From NCBI GenBank assembly GCA_031213475.1, contig JARUPZ010000009.1:1116001-1180000 (forward strand): a stretch of 64,000 nt of DNA. The letters run 5' to 3'. This document shows, piece after piece, positions 26,948 to 38,772 of this stretch (positions are counted from its first letter, which is position 1; every line of letters begins with the position of its first letter). Under the pieces are notes generated by a model. The model was given only the letters and a program-made list of their open reading frames with translations. It was not told where the DNA came from and made no database searches. The position numbers and the translations under genes are program-made. Source of the stretch: Nereocystis luetkeana (lineage: Eukaryota; Sar; Phaeophyceae; Laminariales; Laminariaceae).

Positions 26948-27620
26948 AACTCGGGAGACCCGAATCAGCAAGCAAACAGCGCACGATACCAGCAAGCGTT
27001 CGACCTGCCCGCTCGTTCGCGCCGATCTGCTGAGGGGTGTTCGTAGACGCAAACTCCAACTTGACGCCGATGTTCAGACAGTATCGGCGGAACTCCTCAC
27101 TCGTAAACTCCGTACCTTTATCCCCTCTCAGGCGGACTAAGCGCTCTACGGATGGAATCACGACGGCCTTGTTGAACAGCACGAGGGAGTCGATAGTGCG
27201 CGTCTTGCTCTTGATGAGGAAGATCTCCTTCCACTCCGTCAGCCGGTCAACAAACTTGGTGACGTAGGTGTAGCCACCCAGTGCCGGAAGGTTGATGGGC
27301 CCTATGGTGTCAACAGTGACATGCTCAAACGACCGCTGGATGTCATACGACGCTTGCTTCGGGTGGGGGTGTTGCTCACTCTTGCCGAATGGGCAGACGT
27401 CGCACGGCGTCAAGTTACCGTTGTATTCGACACCGCTGTGCGGCATCTTCCGCAGAACTTCCATGATGTTGCGGTTGGCATGACCCATGCGACGATGCCA
27501 CAGGTCAGCAGAAACCACCTTTAAGGCAGCACCGTCAGGCTTCACGGAGATCCCAGCACGGTTTTCAAGCACCACAGCGGTGTAGCACGTATTTTGTCCG
27601 GTCGTAGCGTCGACACCCAA
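25770..27620 (-). pseudogene. Copia integrase region (fossil), interrupted by a SINE
   Basis: A zinc-binding H-x(n)-CDVCPFGK motif, the core segment DTIGPINLPALGG, the YLSNRVPH segment and a C-terminal RLVGYSTDSKSYRV stretch are visible. A tRNA-derived SINE (26591-26941) sits inside. Confidence 0.9.
26591..26941 (+). mobile_element. tRNA-derived SINE, copy 1, inside the Copia integrase
   Basis: The tRNA-like head has A-box-like GTGGTTCAAGTGG and B box GGGTTCGAGCCC, then a unique body, then a 28-base poly(A). It is flanked by the 5-base direct repeat AGAGG (26586-26590 and 26942-26946). About 350 bp, apparently full length. It is younger than the Copia element that hosts it. Confidence 0.9.
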
Positions 27621-27849
27621 GGTTTTCATCGGCACAACGAGGCCGCCCTTCTCCAACCGCGGTTTGCCCTGGTAGAACAGTGCGGCCATCCCCTCTACCA
27701 TGGCCAGGGAGGCGGAGAACAGGTTCGTCCCCAGCCCAGGGACGATGATTGCACGGAAGGAGAAGTCCCGCTTGTCCCCACCGTCATCGGTATTGGTGCC
27801 GTTGATGGTTACCGCAGCTACCCCGTACAGGATGTGCTTTCCAGCCGCG

Positions 27850-29270
27850 ACGATCTGGTGAGGAACCTGTAGAGGTTCATAGTCCCATATTGAGGATAGC
27901 AGTCCCGGAGTCAGCTCCGGATCGACGAAATTGAATGATGCCCCGCTGTCCACTAGCAGCTCAATATAGGTGCCGTCGGTGAGAAGCCCACCTTCACCTG
28001 ACAGGTCGGGAGTGCTCGCCATAAGCGCTAGGAAGACCCCATCGGGTAGACGGTAGTTCGGCAGTGATGCCGCTGGAGCAGACGCAGGTTCCGCCGGTTC
28101 AGCACCGGACTTCGCGGTGAGAGCCCGACGAGACGGCGTGGCCGCCGCTGGCAGGGGCACGCCCATCGCGGTGAACGAGTAGCCAAAATTGTTCTGAGTC
28201 TGCGGAGGAGGCGGAGCCACGGGCGCGCTCCCGACGTGAGCGAAACCAGCAACCCCCGACGGTGGTTGAGGAAGAGCGGCCTGGTGTGCGCTCCTGACGT
28301 GAGCGAAACTGCCTTGCCGCGGAGGCTGCAGCATCGCCAGGCGCGCAGTCAGCGACTGGATCTCTCACTGAGCCTTCCACTCATTGTCGCTGTGACTGGT
28401 CGTCTTGTGGTAGCTGCACCACTTTGGAGAGGGGTCTCCGCCGCCTTGCTTCCCCTTGTTCTTCCACCGCGACTTTCCCGGCTTCGACCGGCTCTTCTTG
28501 CCCGGGTTAGGGCAGTCGCGCTGGAAGTGGCCGTACTCGTTGCAGTGGCGGCATCGGTCTTTGTTGGTCGCGGCCATTGCTGCACCACGGCCTGAGACCG
28601 CGGGCCTCGACGACTTCCTCGACTGTGCGTCGATAAAGTAGTTTACGGCTGTCCGCTTGATTTCCGCGACGTTTGGGAACGGTTGCCTGCAATGCATGTC
28701 CCGCAGGAAACTGCACTCTGACGAGAGGACGAGGGCATTTAACACCAGGTCCTCCAATCTCTCCTTCGGTGTGGACTCCCCCATATCTTCAAGCCGAAGC
28801 TTGAGGTCGTCCATGGTCGCCAGGAAGTCGAGGACGTTGACCATGTCGGAGCTTGGCGGCGTGGAGCTGCTCCCTGAGGACTCGCCGGGATTCTTTGGTG
28901 TTGCCGGCGAAACACTCCTTGAGGGTCGCCCAGGCCGCAGCTCCATTGCCCCTGTCACCCCCAGACTTGCCCTGGAAGGGCTTCGTGGTGATGTTGGCAG
29001 ATTCGACGGTGAAGAAGTAGATAAGGGAGTACAACTGGTTGTTACGACGTTTCCAGTTGGATGCTGCTGTGGCAGCGTCGGTTCCCTCGCCTTCAGCGCA
29101 CATTTCTCCGTCGAGGATCTTCAGAAGTTCCTGTGAATGGAGACCCAACCCAATACGAAACTTGTCCGCCCATTCTCGGTAATCCCATTGATCCTTGCAG
29201 CGACCCACGGTTTCGAGCGTATTTTTCAACGCGGTGTAGGACGATTCTGCCATCGCCTCCCGACCCTTAG
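27850..29270 (-). pseudogene. Copia gag and protease region (fossil)
   Basis: Gag carries the zinc knuckle CRHCNEYGHFQRDC. The aspartic protease motif LLVDSGASFNFVD follows. Pro/Ala-rich linker between them. Confidence 0.88.
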
Positions 29271-29274
29271 TCAA

Positions 29275-30139
29275 GGACCGAGGCTACGTGCAAGGCCTGC
29301 CGGCTTTTCTAACACGTATGACGCCGCGAGTACCTGAGTAAGCTCGGCGCGCAAGGGACGGTGCAAGATAGTTTTGCTACACGGATGTAGGCTTTGCAGG
29401 ATTGCAGCCCTGAAGCTCACAACCCTAGTCCCCCGGACACTCACCAGTATCCGCCCAGACTCCTATGCTCCGGGAGACACACGAATAACCTACCACAGGT
29501 GACTAAGCTGCGGTATATGGCGTCGGAGGTGTCAACTCCGGTCACGTCCTGCAGTCACACGGGTCAGATGCACTGCTCAGACTGGTCGAATCCTCAACCT
29601 TGCGTATGCACCACAAACCGGTACGAGAAGGTAGTCTTGGATGTAAACCCTACCTCGCGTGACGACGCACGCGCAGGAAACGTGAAGCACGTTGTATTTA
29701 TTTGATGAGGCTGCCGCAACGGATGCTCCCAGCCTAGCCAGATCTTCACCCGAACACACGCTACTAAGTCGGCACCCAGCAGCTGGAAGGTATCTTGAAC
29801 AGACTACGCCTCGCGACACGACACGTAGGCGATTTCGAGAAGTCAATTACACACACGCGAGACGCCTGAACGGTACTCTGCACGTGCAACCAACAACCCT
29901 GCAAAACTCTACTCGCCGATCTGAATCAACGCCTAGAAGTTATGCCCCCGTGTGCTTTACACACAGCAGTAGCGCAGCGAATGTGCAGCCGAGAATCCAG
30001 GTGATTAGTCCAGCTCCAACAGCAGACGGGTTTACCTAATGTAGACCCCCAGCAGAAAGCTCACTCCGGCAGAAGGTGCCTCGGCAGAAAAGATGTTTAT
30101 GCATACTACTAGCAAAACGCGAGGCTCACTAACCTACTA
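29275..30139 (-). other. Copia untranslated leader
   Basis: Between the 5' LTR and gag. No open frame of note and no recognisable tRNA-complementary site next to the LTR. Confidence 0.5.
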
Positions 30140-30418
30140 TGGTATTTGCGTTGTACCCTGACAATGTAGGCAGATGCTGTGTCCTCGGTGTTAGCCGAGA
30201 GATGACACCGGGCAAGCGTTGGCCCTGAAAGTAAGACACTCCGGTGCGGTAGAGAGAAAGAAGACGTGATAACACGTAAACATTGGCGCGGAGATGGCCA
30301 ATACACACAGATGTACTCCACAGAGAATGCAGGAGTCCAGACGACGGCAGCTTCCAGAGATGAACAGGCAGCTAAGATGCCGTCAAGATCCGGGTAGAGA
30401 TCACTTCAGAGAGTAAGA
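30140..30418 (-). repeat. Copia 5' LTR, shortened
   Basis: Matches the first 280 bases of 23475-23903 (plus reading), then gives way to repeat family C sequence. Confidence 0.88.
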
Positions 30419-30545
30419 CCTCTGCGAATGGAAACGCGAAGTTCAAAAGTTTTTTCAAATATATTGCTTTCAAAGAACCGCCGAAAAAATTCTCGTACCA
30501 CCGCTGTGGGAAACAAAGAGAATTTATTTTTATTTTTTAATGTAC
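30411..30545 (+). repeat. Repeat family C end that cuts off the Copia LTR
   Basis: AGACCTCTGCGAATGGAAACG...GTTCAAAAGTTTTTTCAAATAT...CCGAAAAAATTCTCGTACC closely matches 42460-42590. The junction with LTR sequence is at about 30418, so the two elements meet by insertion or deletion. Confidence 0.75.
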
Positions 30546-31612
30546 GACGATGGTGGTGCTGCTGCTACAGGTGCTAGTGCTGTAACCAAACCGCGGAAGG
30601 TTAGTACTAGTGGGACATGACACAACACAACAAAACAACAACGGATCAACACAACAACACAACAACACAGTGTCGAGAGGCATACGCTCGGGATACAACA
30701 CAACAACTATCATCAGGGATATGAAAGCAGGAGCAATAGAGTAGGAGGAAGGGCCGTAATAGAAGTTGAACAGTCACAGTTTTTTAACAATTCGCCAACG
30801 GTGGGCGCTGACATCTGCATACCGTGTTGTGACTTCGTTGGAAGGATTTGGCTGTCCGGCTAGGCGGTCAGACCATCCAGACTCAGGACTTACGAACACT
30901 ATATTATAACCAGGTACCAAGAAGTTGGGGCCGACAAACTGTGAGGGTCTTAGTCCGTTGGGCTAAAGGTAAAAGGTTAACCAATCGCCTACCCAATCTA
31001 AGCCTCATAACCCAGGCAATCACCGGGCGTTCAGCCTCATACAAAGCAGTATCATAACAAAACCCAAAATAGTATGAATGCAGACTTGCATCTAAAAAAC
31101 GTTGATAACGTTGGAACCTGAGTGCCGGTATACTGTATCACACACCACAAGCAGTCACAAGAAGACAAGCAAGACGTGCTGCAAGTCTGTTGCGAGTACG
31201 TGGAATATCACGCTGCTTGCAACATTATGAATCGATTAGTTTCTTTGGTGAAGCTCGTCTTTCACTATAGTATTCATTATAGTATTTTGCGAATTATTTG
31301 GTTGGGTTGGGTTTCTTGTAGCCTGTTTCCTACATAATTGAAATCCCGTACAACGAAAAATAGACTGTTGTGGGAAAAAGTGACCAACGACGTTTTTAGC
31401 CGAACTATTCTTGGGTTGAGCAATTCCGCGGATTGATGAGCGAACTGAGCTACTTCTAATCGGCTAGCGCCTTCGGATTCACGTGTGTAGCCAATCAGCT
31501 CCTCACGTTTGCCAGTATTCAGCTAATTTTTATAACCCAATCAAATTGTATTTCGAGAACACCCTAACTAAGGCTACGAAAATGCATCAACTCAAAAGTG
31601 AGGTCCCACTAC
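30546..31612. other. Non-genic stretch with CAACA simple sequence
   Basis: Contains ACAACACAACA-type runs (30620-30700) and an ACCAGGTACC word at 30910. No recognisable protein. Confidence 0.35.
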
Positions 31613-31902
31613 AATCTGGGAGAAGGGATCTTTAGGTTGATAGGCTGTTCAGAAATTTTGGTTCCTGTTGGGATCAAGGTACGGGCGAAGACCCAACCCA
31701 ACCCTGACCCTAACACTAGCCCTAACCCTAACACTGACCCCAAACCGCAACCCAAACGGGCCACAACTGCCCACAAACGCGGCGCAGCCGCGTTTGCATC
31801 GAACCAGGAAATTTCTCAATTGCGGACGACGATTCCGAAGTGCAGACCGCGCTACACATTTTTCAAGTCAAAAACAACCCTGAAGATCCCTTCTCCCAGA
31901 TT
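31613..31902. mobile_element. Inverted-repeat element enclosing telomere-like repeats
   Basis: Left end AATCTGGGAGAAGGGATCTT (31613) and right end, reversed, AATCTGGGAGAAGGGATCTT (ending 31902) are near-perfect over about 26 bases. Weaker similarity continues outward (ACTCAAAAG/ACTTTTGAG). The inside holds CCCTAACCCTAACACTGACCC-like sequence (31690-31745). No transposase, so a MITE or foldback. Confidence 0.65.
31690..31745. repeat. Interstitial telomere-like (CCCTAA) degenerate run
   Basis: AACCCTGACCCTAACACTAG, CCCTAACCCTAACACTGACC: about eight degenerate units of CCCTAA, close to the TTAGGG-type repeat. Too short and degenerate for a chromosome end. Confidence 0.7.
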
Positions 31903-32021
31903 TTGCTAAACCTACTCTCAAAAGTTCAGTTCGTTGTTCCCAAAATCGTGTATTATAGTGAAGGTGGGTTTGTTTTTAGTACATGGGAGCTTCTACGCGT
32001 AGGGTCCGGTGACGGTTAGGG

Positions 32022-32855
32022 CTAGGGATGTTCGGCGTGGTGACCGCTGTGAGCCAAAGCCGAAAACAACGAAGCCATATATAATCGATGGTCAAGCTCG
32101 TGGAAATGCATGGAAACTGATAGAAGCTCGTGGGAGCTGGTGAAAGATCGTGGAAAATTCCATAAGCTTCCACTTCCAGCCTTCATGTATGCTTTCACTA
32201 CTGCAGTTCCAATACAGTACCGGATGAATGTTTCCACCCCTTCGGTTGAAGCTTCCAGTACAGTACCTCCATGGAACTTTCCGCTATTTGCATTGAAGCT
32301 TTCAGTTCTTCCAGGGAAGTCTTCTATGGAAGTTTCATGTGCTTCCACGCAAAATACAGAAATCTTGGGGGCACCGACGAACCGCAGCTGCCTATCAATC
32401 GCTGTTGGTGTTCCATGGCGTGGTATACAGCGTGTAGGTCGAAGGCCGATCGTGATCGGGTCGGAATCGTCGTGAAAAGTGCGGAAAGCGAGCATAGCGG
32501 TCACTACACTAGTATTTTCTCGAGATGAGTTATGATACCACCCCAGAGGACCAGGAACAATGGATAATATACTGTAGTACGTTGCCGGAAGTTTCATGCC
32601 CGAGGTATCGTACTCCTGTAGCAGGTAGATGGAATCCACCCTCCAATGAAAAGGGGCGAGCAATTCGATCCTGTGGGTTTCGTACATGATGGCGGCGATA
32701 ACACCGTCTTGCTCGCGAATCAGCTCGTGACTCGTCATCTGTTCGGCCTGCAGGTGTTCGGGGGATAGCGACAAACCGTCGAAGGCGGCGTGGTAAGCGG
32801 TTGACGACAGTATTTTGCGAGGTTGGCCCGTAGATGAAGGGATGTGGGGGTCCAT
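32022..32855 (-). CDS. Unrecognised open frame, 277 codons
   Basis: A long uninterrupted minus-strand frame starting MDPHIPSSTGQPRKILSS. No membrane segments, signal peptide or motifs recognised. Its 3' half lies in DNA enriched for GGAAGCTT-like words, which may keep the frame open by chance, while the first 120 codons are of normal composition. It lies downstream of the Gypsy integrase scrap on the same strand, so it may be part of an old element instead of a host gene. Confidence 0.25.
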   Translation of the reverse strand: MDPHIPSSTGQPRKILSSTAYHAAFDGLSLSPEHLQAEQMTSHELIREQDGVIAAIMYETHRIELLAPFHWRVDSIYLLQEYDTSGMKLPATYYSILSIVPGPLGWYHNSSRENTSVVTAMLAFRTFHDDSDPITIGLRPTRCIPRHGTPTAIDRQLRFVGAPKISVFCVEAHETSIEDFPGRTESFNANSGKFHGGTVLEASTEGVETFIRYCIGTAVVKAYMKAGSGSLWNFPRSFTSSHELLSVSMHFHELDHRLYMASLFSALAHSGHHAEHP

Positions 32856-33696
32856 TCTTGTTTAAGGCATATCGAAAGGAGGGTGCAGGTGGAGGTGACG
32901 AGGCCTGCTTGTTTTGTAAGGACGGCGACCATGAAGAGTGCCGGATGCCACAGCCCAGCCGGCGGTGAGTGCCTGAAAGGGACTAATGATGGTCCAATTT
33001 AGAGAGAGTTTCGCCTTGCCTTGAGCATAGCTCAATCAGCACATTTCCTGGCACCTCGACGGATAGTACGTAGCAGGTGCACATCAGACCCACGCCCAAG
33101 CGTCCACAACCGTTTGGGGAGACTTGGGCAGGGCGTCCATAAGGAGTTAATTACGACGTTGCAAACGCTAAGTATTGTGGGCGTGATTGCAGTGGATGAT
33201 GCGGCAAGAGCGCTGCGTTAACGGTCAGCAATGACGCTTCACTACAGTACTACCGTACGAGGCCAGGTGGTTACGACCTACTGTAAGTTGACATACGCTT
33301 TGCGAAAAACAGGGCGGGGAAAACGTTGTATGCAACTCATGTGTGATTAAGTCTTCGTTAGGAGCAGTCTCGTCGCGGCGTTAAAGTTATTGATGAAGGC
33401 TCATATAGCGGAGGCGTTCTACGATAGAGGTTCACCCAAACTTTTCTGAGGCTCCTCACTTGAGCAGCTCTATACCTCACCCGCCGAAACCTGGCTTCAG
33501 CAAAAATCAAATGGTATCCCGATCAATAGACCCAAGGCCCAAGCATACAAAAATGACATTTTTTTAAACAAGATTGGCATTCCGACGATTTTGGGTTAAG
33601 GAACCCCGTCATTCATAAAACATGTCAGCAGTAATGTGCTATCTCTAACGTAGAACGCGTCAGCGTCAGTTGTGCACTTCAATTAGTCTGACACTA

Positions 33697-33830
33697 TCAA
33701 TAGCTACTATAGTCAACCATCGCGAACACCTGGAGCATCGTGTGGTTGATGCCCTCGATACCATCATTGGTGCTGGGGTGGTACAGTAGGAGTTCGCGGT
33801 GATCTTGAGCCTTATCTGCAGTAGGTGGTG
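33697..33830 (-). pseudogene. Ty3/Gypsy-type integrase fragment (fossil)
   Basis: Reads YHPSTNDGIEGINHTMLQVF, close to the YHPQT(N/D)G..ER.N.T.. end of the Gypsy integrase core. Only this end is recognisable. Old and badly broken; no LTRs found. Confidence 0.5.
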
Positions 33831-36800
33831 TTATGTGGCGCTGGAAAGTTTGGAGCAGAGTTCTTGCAATCCCTTGCCGAAAAGGGCAACACTGCGCAGT
33901 CCTAGACTGGGATGTACGTCGCCTTCGGGACAATCCGGTTTTTCTGCCCAACGACACCATTGGTAAACCCAGTCTCCGTCCTGTTTCTTCATCGTACTGT
34001 AGAGAGAAGCACATCATGTTGACATAGACTGAAACTTCTGTTGTAGCGTACGATGAATGCAGCGTTTGATAAGTTTGTCCGACGTGCCTGTGGCGGTATA
34101 GCTTGCGTCGTTCGCGGTTGGAGTCATGGCAGTCATGACGGTGTGACGATTGTGAACCTGTCGTCGAAAGGAAGCATGCTCACATGCAGTGTACCTGCTG
34201 TCACGCGTGGGGTTGTCTGCAGATGTGTATCAAAGTTATCGGCACTGTCATGAGGACAAACAACACCGGGGCTGTTGGGGACCCGGCATGAAAGGAGCCC
34301 GCCAGCGGATCGGGTAGAGATAAAAACTACGCGTTTGGCACTTGAGGCAACAGCGAATCCATCGAAGAAAATGAGCGATTGAGGCAATAGCCATCCGTCA
34401 ACGATGAAAATCCATCAGACAACACTCGGGAGGATGCTGAGGTTACGGGCGGTGCCCAGGTGATAGCCGGGGTGTCACACGCAAAATCTAGATCCAACGG
34501 CTGCATCAACAGTTCAACGTATACATGAGGACCGTGGTTGATGGTGTTGAAAATTCGTGATGAAGGACGTTACCTGTTCGAGTCGGATGTGTATGTAGCT
34601 TTGAACAAGGAGAACGAAGTTTTCTTTCAGGGATCTGAATCCCTACGCAGATCCCTGTCAATCACGCTATAAGCTGGGAAAAAAATCACGCACACGGCCA
34701 GCCTATCTCTCTATCTCCAACCGGCTAGCGTTCCCATACGGATGTGGTTGTGCATAGAAGGGTAGGCAGCAAAATATTGGCCTTGCGAGTACTCAAAGTC
34801 AAACCCGGTTCATTTCTCACCCGGCCAGCTCGTGAGGGAGTTTCATTTATCCCCCTAAACCCGTTTTCAAGCATTTTCACCGTGTGCCGCACGCTTGACC
34901 CTTGTCAAGGAGCTTCGGTCTACGGAAGCAGAAGAGAGCGGTGCCGATGCCGCTTTAGTGTGAAACTGACCTTAGGTGGCGAGGGAAAGACTTTGGAAAG
35001 GTTTGTGGGCGGTAATGCGCAGGGCTTATATCCAGTCAGCTTTGCCCGCGGTGGGGAAGGGAGGACGAGGGGAAAGTGTGAAATGATGGTGGCAGAGCAC
35101 CGAGGTCGTTGCGGTGCTCAGTAGTGCTGCTCAACAAGCCACCTCCCTTCACCCGTGTGTGTCTGGCGCCCACCGCCGGGACAAAGGTGGAGGTCGACAT
35201 CAGTCTTGAAACAGGCTCTGGAGGGGAAAATAAAACTAATGGAGGCTGAGCAGGCAGAACCGTCGAAGCCAGTCTCGTGACGACGGAAAAATCAAAAAAA
35301 TTGGGGACGGGGTAATAGCTCTCGTGGCCATCGTGGCAATAGAGACCGGCGCGAGGAATTCAAAGGGACAAAGAGAGACAGCGAAATAACACCCTGTCAT
35401 GCCAGCCGTAGGTGAGGTATTTTAGCAGCGGTGGGTGGGCGGTGCCGGGTTGGCTGCGCCGAAAGCTGGGGGCTTGGCCATACGTGACCCGCGCAACCAA
35501 AACCATGTCGGTTACTGTCCAAGTTGTTCCAGCGGCGGCAGTGTGGTGACAGGTCCGAGGATGAAATGGGCCTAACGAAGGCTAAGGACCGGCTTGACCA
35601 GACGGGTCAGTCGCGGGTGGTGGGAGTACGGGCATGCGATAGGTCTAGCAAGCCCTCCGTGCATCGAACAATGCTTACTCGCGGACAATTGCATAAATAA
35701 TGCGGGGAGAAACTACTGCATGGAAATAGAGTTGGACATACATAACGCAAAAGTAGGAGTGAATCGAATGTACGAGTGATTTCCCCAAACATCAATTTTC
35801 TGCAGCCGATCGCCCCGGTTATCTACGTACAGCAGAGGGAGCCAACAGGACTCGATGGTGTGTTTTGTTTCCATCATGAGGTCGATTCTCGTTGAAAGGG
35901 AGAAATGCTTCGTAAACATCGCGCGTCTATTGAGGACTGCGGTCAGCGTCGATACGAGAGCCGAAGACATAAAAGCGGCAAACTTGGATGCAAGCAAGTC
36001 GACGAGCGCTGAGAATGCCGAACTCAAAGCTCAACTAGAAATACGAGGCATGAAGGGAGGGGGGGGGGGGGTCGGGGAACATAATGCCTAATACTCGTAC
36101 TCCCGGGTTAGAGTACGCGCTCAAGGCCTAAACGGACCGATTGATCATTTTACTTGTGCCATTTATGCTCAAACAGGATCCGTTAAGAATCTCTCAAGAA
36201 AAAATAATAACCTTCTACCCAACAGATGTATTCCTTACACCGGTATACCGTATCACCAACCGCTCAATGAAAAAAATGGTGAGGCCCATCGTGAGACCAT
36301 CAGAGCGACACCAGGCAAGGCGGTTGGTGGTGTTGGCGTATTGGCAAGCTCCTTCAATAGGGTCCCCCCTGGAGCCTTGCTCTACACTGATATCCACGTG
36401 TTCTCACAGCAATCAATCCAGCCACATCAAAGCCGTGCATGATACTGTGAAGTGATAACCAAAGTCCAATGGATTATGAAAGTATCATATTTACTATTTA
36501 CGGAGGATCCGTGGTCCGAAGAAGGCAGACAGACCAGAAAACAGTAGTAGTCTGCATGCAGACAGACGGCAGTCTGCAAGCGGAGACCACCCAAACAAAA
36601 TACGCCCTCCTATGTAGGGATATGACCAAGCTACAATCATCAGACAATTTGAGACCAAAGTTTAATTAACAACAATCAGACAAGGAGATCACAGTTTTCG
36701 ACTTCCCCGGACAAGTTTTCCATACAGAGCCCGCACCAGTTTTACCGATCGACAAGAACTCCATGGAGAGCCGCAACGATTGTACTGCCGTCTGCACTCA

Positions 36801-37221
36801 GTTCCATTTCTGCCACCAACACCGGAAGCACCTACAGTTACGCCACCTCAAGTGCGGTCTTTAGCGACGAAACCAAGTAAGACAGAGACCAGGGGACGAT
36901 GAGTGGGCATTGCTAGTGGTTTTACGTACGATCTGAGTACGGGCCTACTTAGTCCGAAGCTGTGGGGGAAACACCAGGAAACAGAAGCAATAAAAAACCG
37001 GCCACAAATAATACAAAATCAAGTGTTCCGGACGCATGAGCACCTCCCCATTTCCAGATATTCGTGTCCGAAGCATGCCCACCCTGTGTCCTCTAGATTC
37101 ACCGCCGCTTATCCACGAGAACCGCTCTCGGCGAACGCCGAAAAAAAATACCTTACGGTCGGTCCCACTACGGTGCACCATCTACACACCCGACGGTCGC
37201 AAACCAAGGTATCACTGTCTG
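33831..37221. other. Gene-poor stretch
   Basis: Scattered frames of 60-126 codons without features. A plus-strand stretch at about 36730-36880 could be an exon (it ends before AAGTAAGACAG) but nothing identifies it. A 12-base G run is at 36060. Confidence 0.3.
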
Positions 37222-37289
37222 TGGACGGAAACATAAGGACCGTTTGGTCACTGACATTAATACACCAACGGTCCTTACATTTCCGTCCA
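37222..37289. mobile_element. Tiny foldback (68 bp) with 24-base inverted arms
   Basis: TGGACGGAAACATAAGGACC (37222) against TGGACGGAAATGTAAGGACC read from 37289 on the other strand, with a loop of about 20 bases. A minimal MITE or palindromic scar. Confidence 0.7.
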
Positions 37290-37659
37290 GATTGATACGC
37301 GGCAACCCCACAAGCCGACAAGTGACGACAAGTCTTCTTTCAAGGAAGCTGAACCACAACCGACCAATCATCAGTGACTGCCAAAAAGGATCACCCTCTG
37401 CCTAGTCGCTGCTGCTTGCTGCTGCCTGCTGCTTCCAAGTGATCTCCATCAGTCGGCCACATTCGAAAACAAAAAAAAACAGGCAGAAACTTCTACACAG
37501 CCACAGCACACCTGCTCCGTACGTACGAACTAAAGGCTTAGTATAGTACCGAGCTGGTTTTGAAAACAAACCAGGTACATGATGCGCGAGGAGAGCTCAA
37601 TCAACCACACCTCTTCCCGCAACGCTTTATTACTATTAATAGTCGACTCCATAACCCCT

Positions 37660-37890
37660 CAAGACTATACCAGGTATACCAGGTATAGGAGTAAACAGAC
37701 CCGATCTCCATATATACCCTCTCGTGTCAAATACCAAGTACCATGCATGTATTATAGATTCAGTCGTAACCTACGTTTGTATGAACCAGGTACCAGGTAC
37801 CCGGTTCGAACTACCAGGTACCTGCTGCATATACATATCTGGTACCTGGTACCACTACGTACGGACTGCCAGGTACCGGTACCTGATACG
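37660..37890. repeat. Densest cluster of TACCAGGTA words
   Basis: At least nine copies in 230 bases: TATACCAGGTATACCAGGTA at 37670, AACCAGGTACCAGGTACCCG at 37787, CTACCAGGTACCTG, TCTGGTACCTGGTACC, GCCAGGTACCGGTACCTG. Confidence 0.85.
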
Positions 37891-38121
37891 CAAAAACAAT
37901 CCCACTATAATTCCAAGTACTTTGTCCCGAAAAAAACTGTAGTAGTGGCTGCAGTTCTGAGGGTCAACGAGAGTGGGCAACGAGGTATGCACGCCTGATG
38001 CATCGCACCATGTGACCCAAGTGTTGTACTGCTGTACACCGCCAACCCAGCCCACCTGTCATTCAACCAGATCAGAGAAGGTATCACCCTGTTCGCCTTA
38101 GCTTATCGTGGGGGCAAGCGT

Positions 38122-38226
38122 TCAAAGATGGCCCTGCGCGTGCGGGCCGGGTAAGTACGCTATGCCCTGCTGTAAGCTCAGATTGCTGGGAACGCAACTA
38201 TTAATAACACCCTGGCCGTGATGAGG

Positions 38227-38260
<34 letters not shown>

Positions 38261-38772
38261 GCTGCTGGACTCGATGCCACCGATCCCGTTGCAGATGACT
38301 TCCAAGTCTTGCGACGCCGCGACGAAAACCTTAGGCCGAGCTTCTCGAGGTTGTCGAAGAGGGTCGATCTCGGCATGCCCAAGGCCGTCGCAAGCGAGCG
38401 CTGCGAGGTGCGGTTCTTCATGGGGATCTGTGCCAGGGCCTCTCGAAAGTGCTCCAGGTCAATTCCCTTATGTCCCGAATTTCCCTTGCGCCGACTTGAC
38501 AGGTCCGGATCAACCACGCCATTGCTCTTCTGCTTTCCGTACTCTTTCCACAGCTTCGCGATGGTAAACCTGTTCGTGTCGAAGATCTGGGCAACTCTCG
38601 TGATATCGCCCCTGGCTAAGGTGCCCTTGTTGCTGCCTGTGAGGAGCTCGGATATCACAGCCCGCCGCTCCGGGATCGTCAAGTTTTTCCTTTTGGCTAT
38701 CGGAGGAAGATCACTACTTCCAGTCCCACTTCCAGCCCCATTGCCAATGCCAGGCAAGTTGTAGGAGGCCAT
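38122..38772 (-). pseudogene. Mariner-like transposase N-terminal DNA-binding region
   Basis: Frame of 216 codons. Residues about 28-160 read KRKNLTIPERRAVISELL, an ITRVAQIFDTNRFTIAKLW helix-turn-helix, then SLATALGMPRSTLFDNLEKL. This matches the paired helix-turn-helix start of mariner-like transposases of plants and stramenopiles (L-(T/S)..ER..I...L, R..IRSLA..L..S.STL). A poly-Ala run and a short tail end the frame, and the DDE catalytic domain is absent on either side. A truncated transposon or a host gene built from one. It could relate to the TA-target MITEs here, but that is inference. Confidence 0.6.

Larger units (their letters stand above)
23475..30418 (-). mobile_element. Ty1/Copia-type LTR retrotransposon, broken fossil
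   Basis: In minus orientation: a shortened 5' LTR (30140-30418), gag with a CCHC knuckle, protease, integrase, reverse transcriptase and RNase H in Copia order, a polypurine tract (23904-23916, GAGGGGGAGTG on the minus strand) and a complete 3' LTR (23475-23903). The LTRs begin TGATGGAAT and end ATACCA. Over about 280 aligned bases I count roughly 16 differences by eye, so insertion is old but not ancient. The coding part is broken by about four interruptions and by a SINE insertion. No convincing primer-binding site was identified. Confidence 0.93.

Noticed and set aside
31690-31745. Chromosome end
   Set aside because: Only about eight degenerate CCCTAA-like units, enclosed by inverted repeats, with other sequence on both sides.
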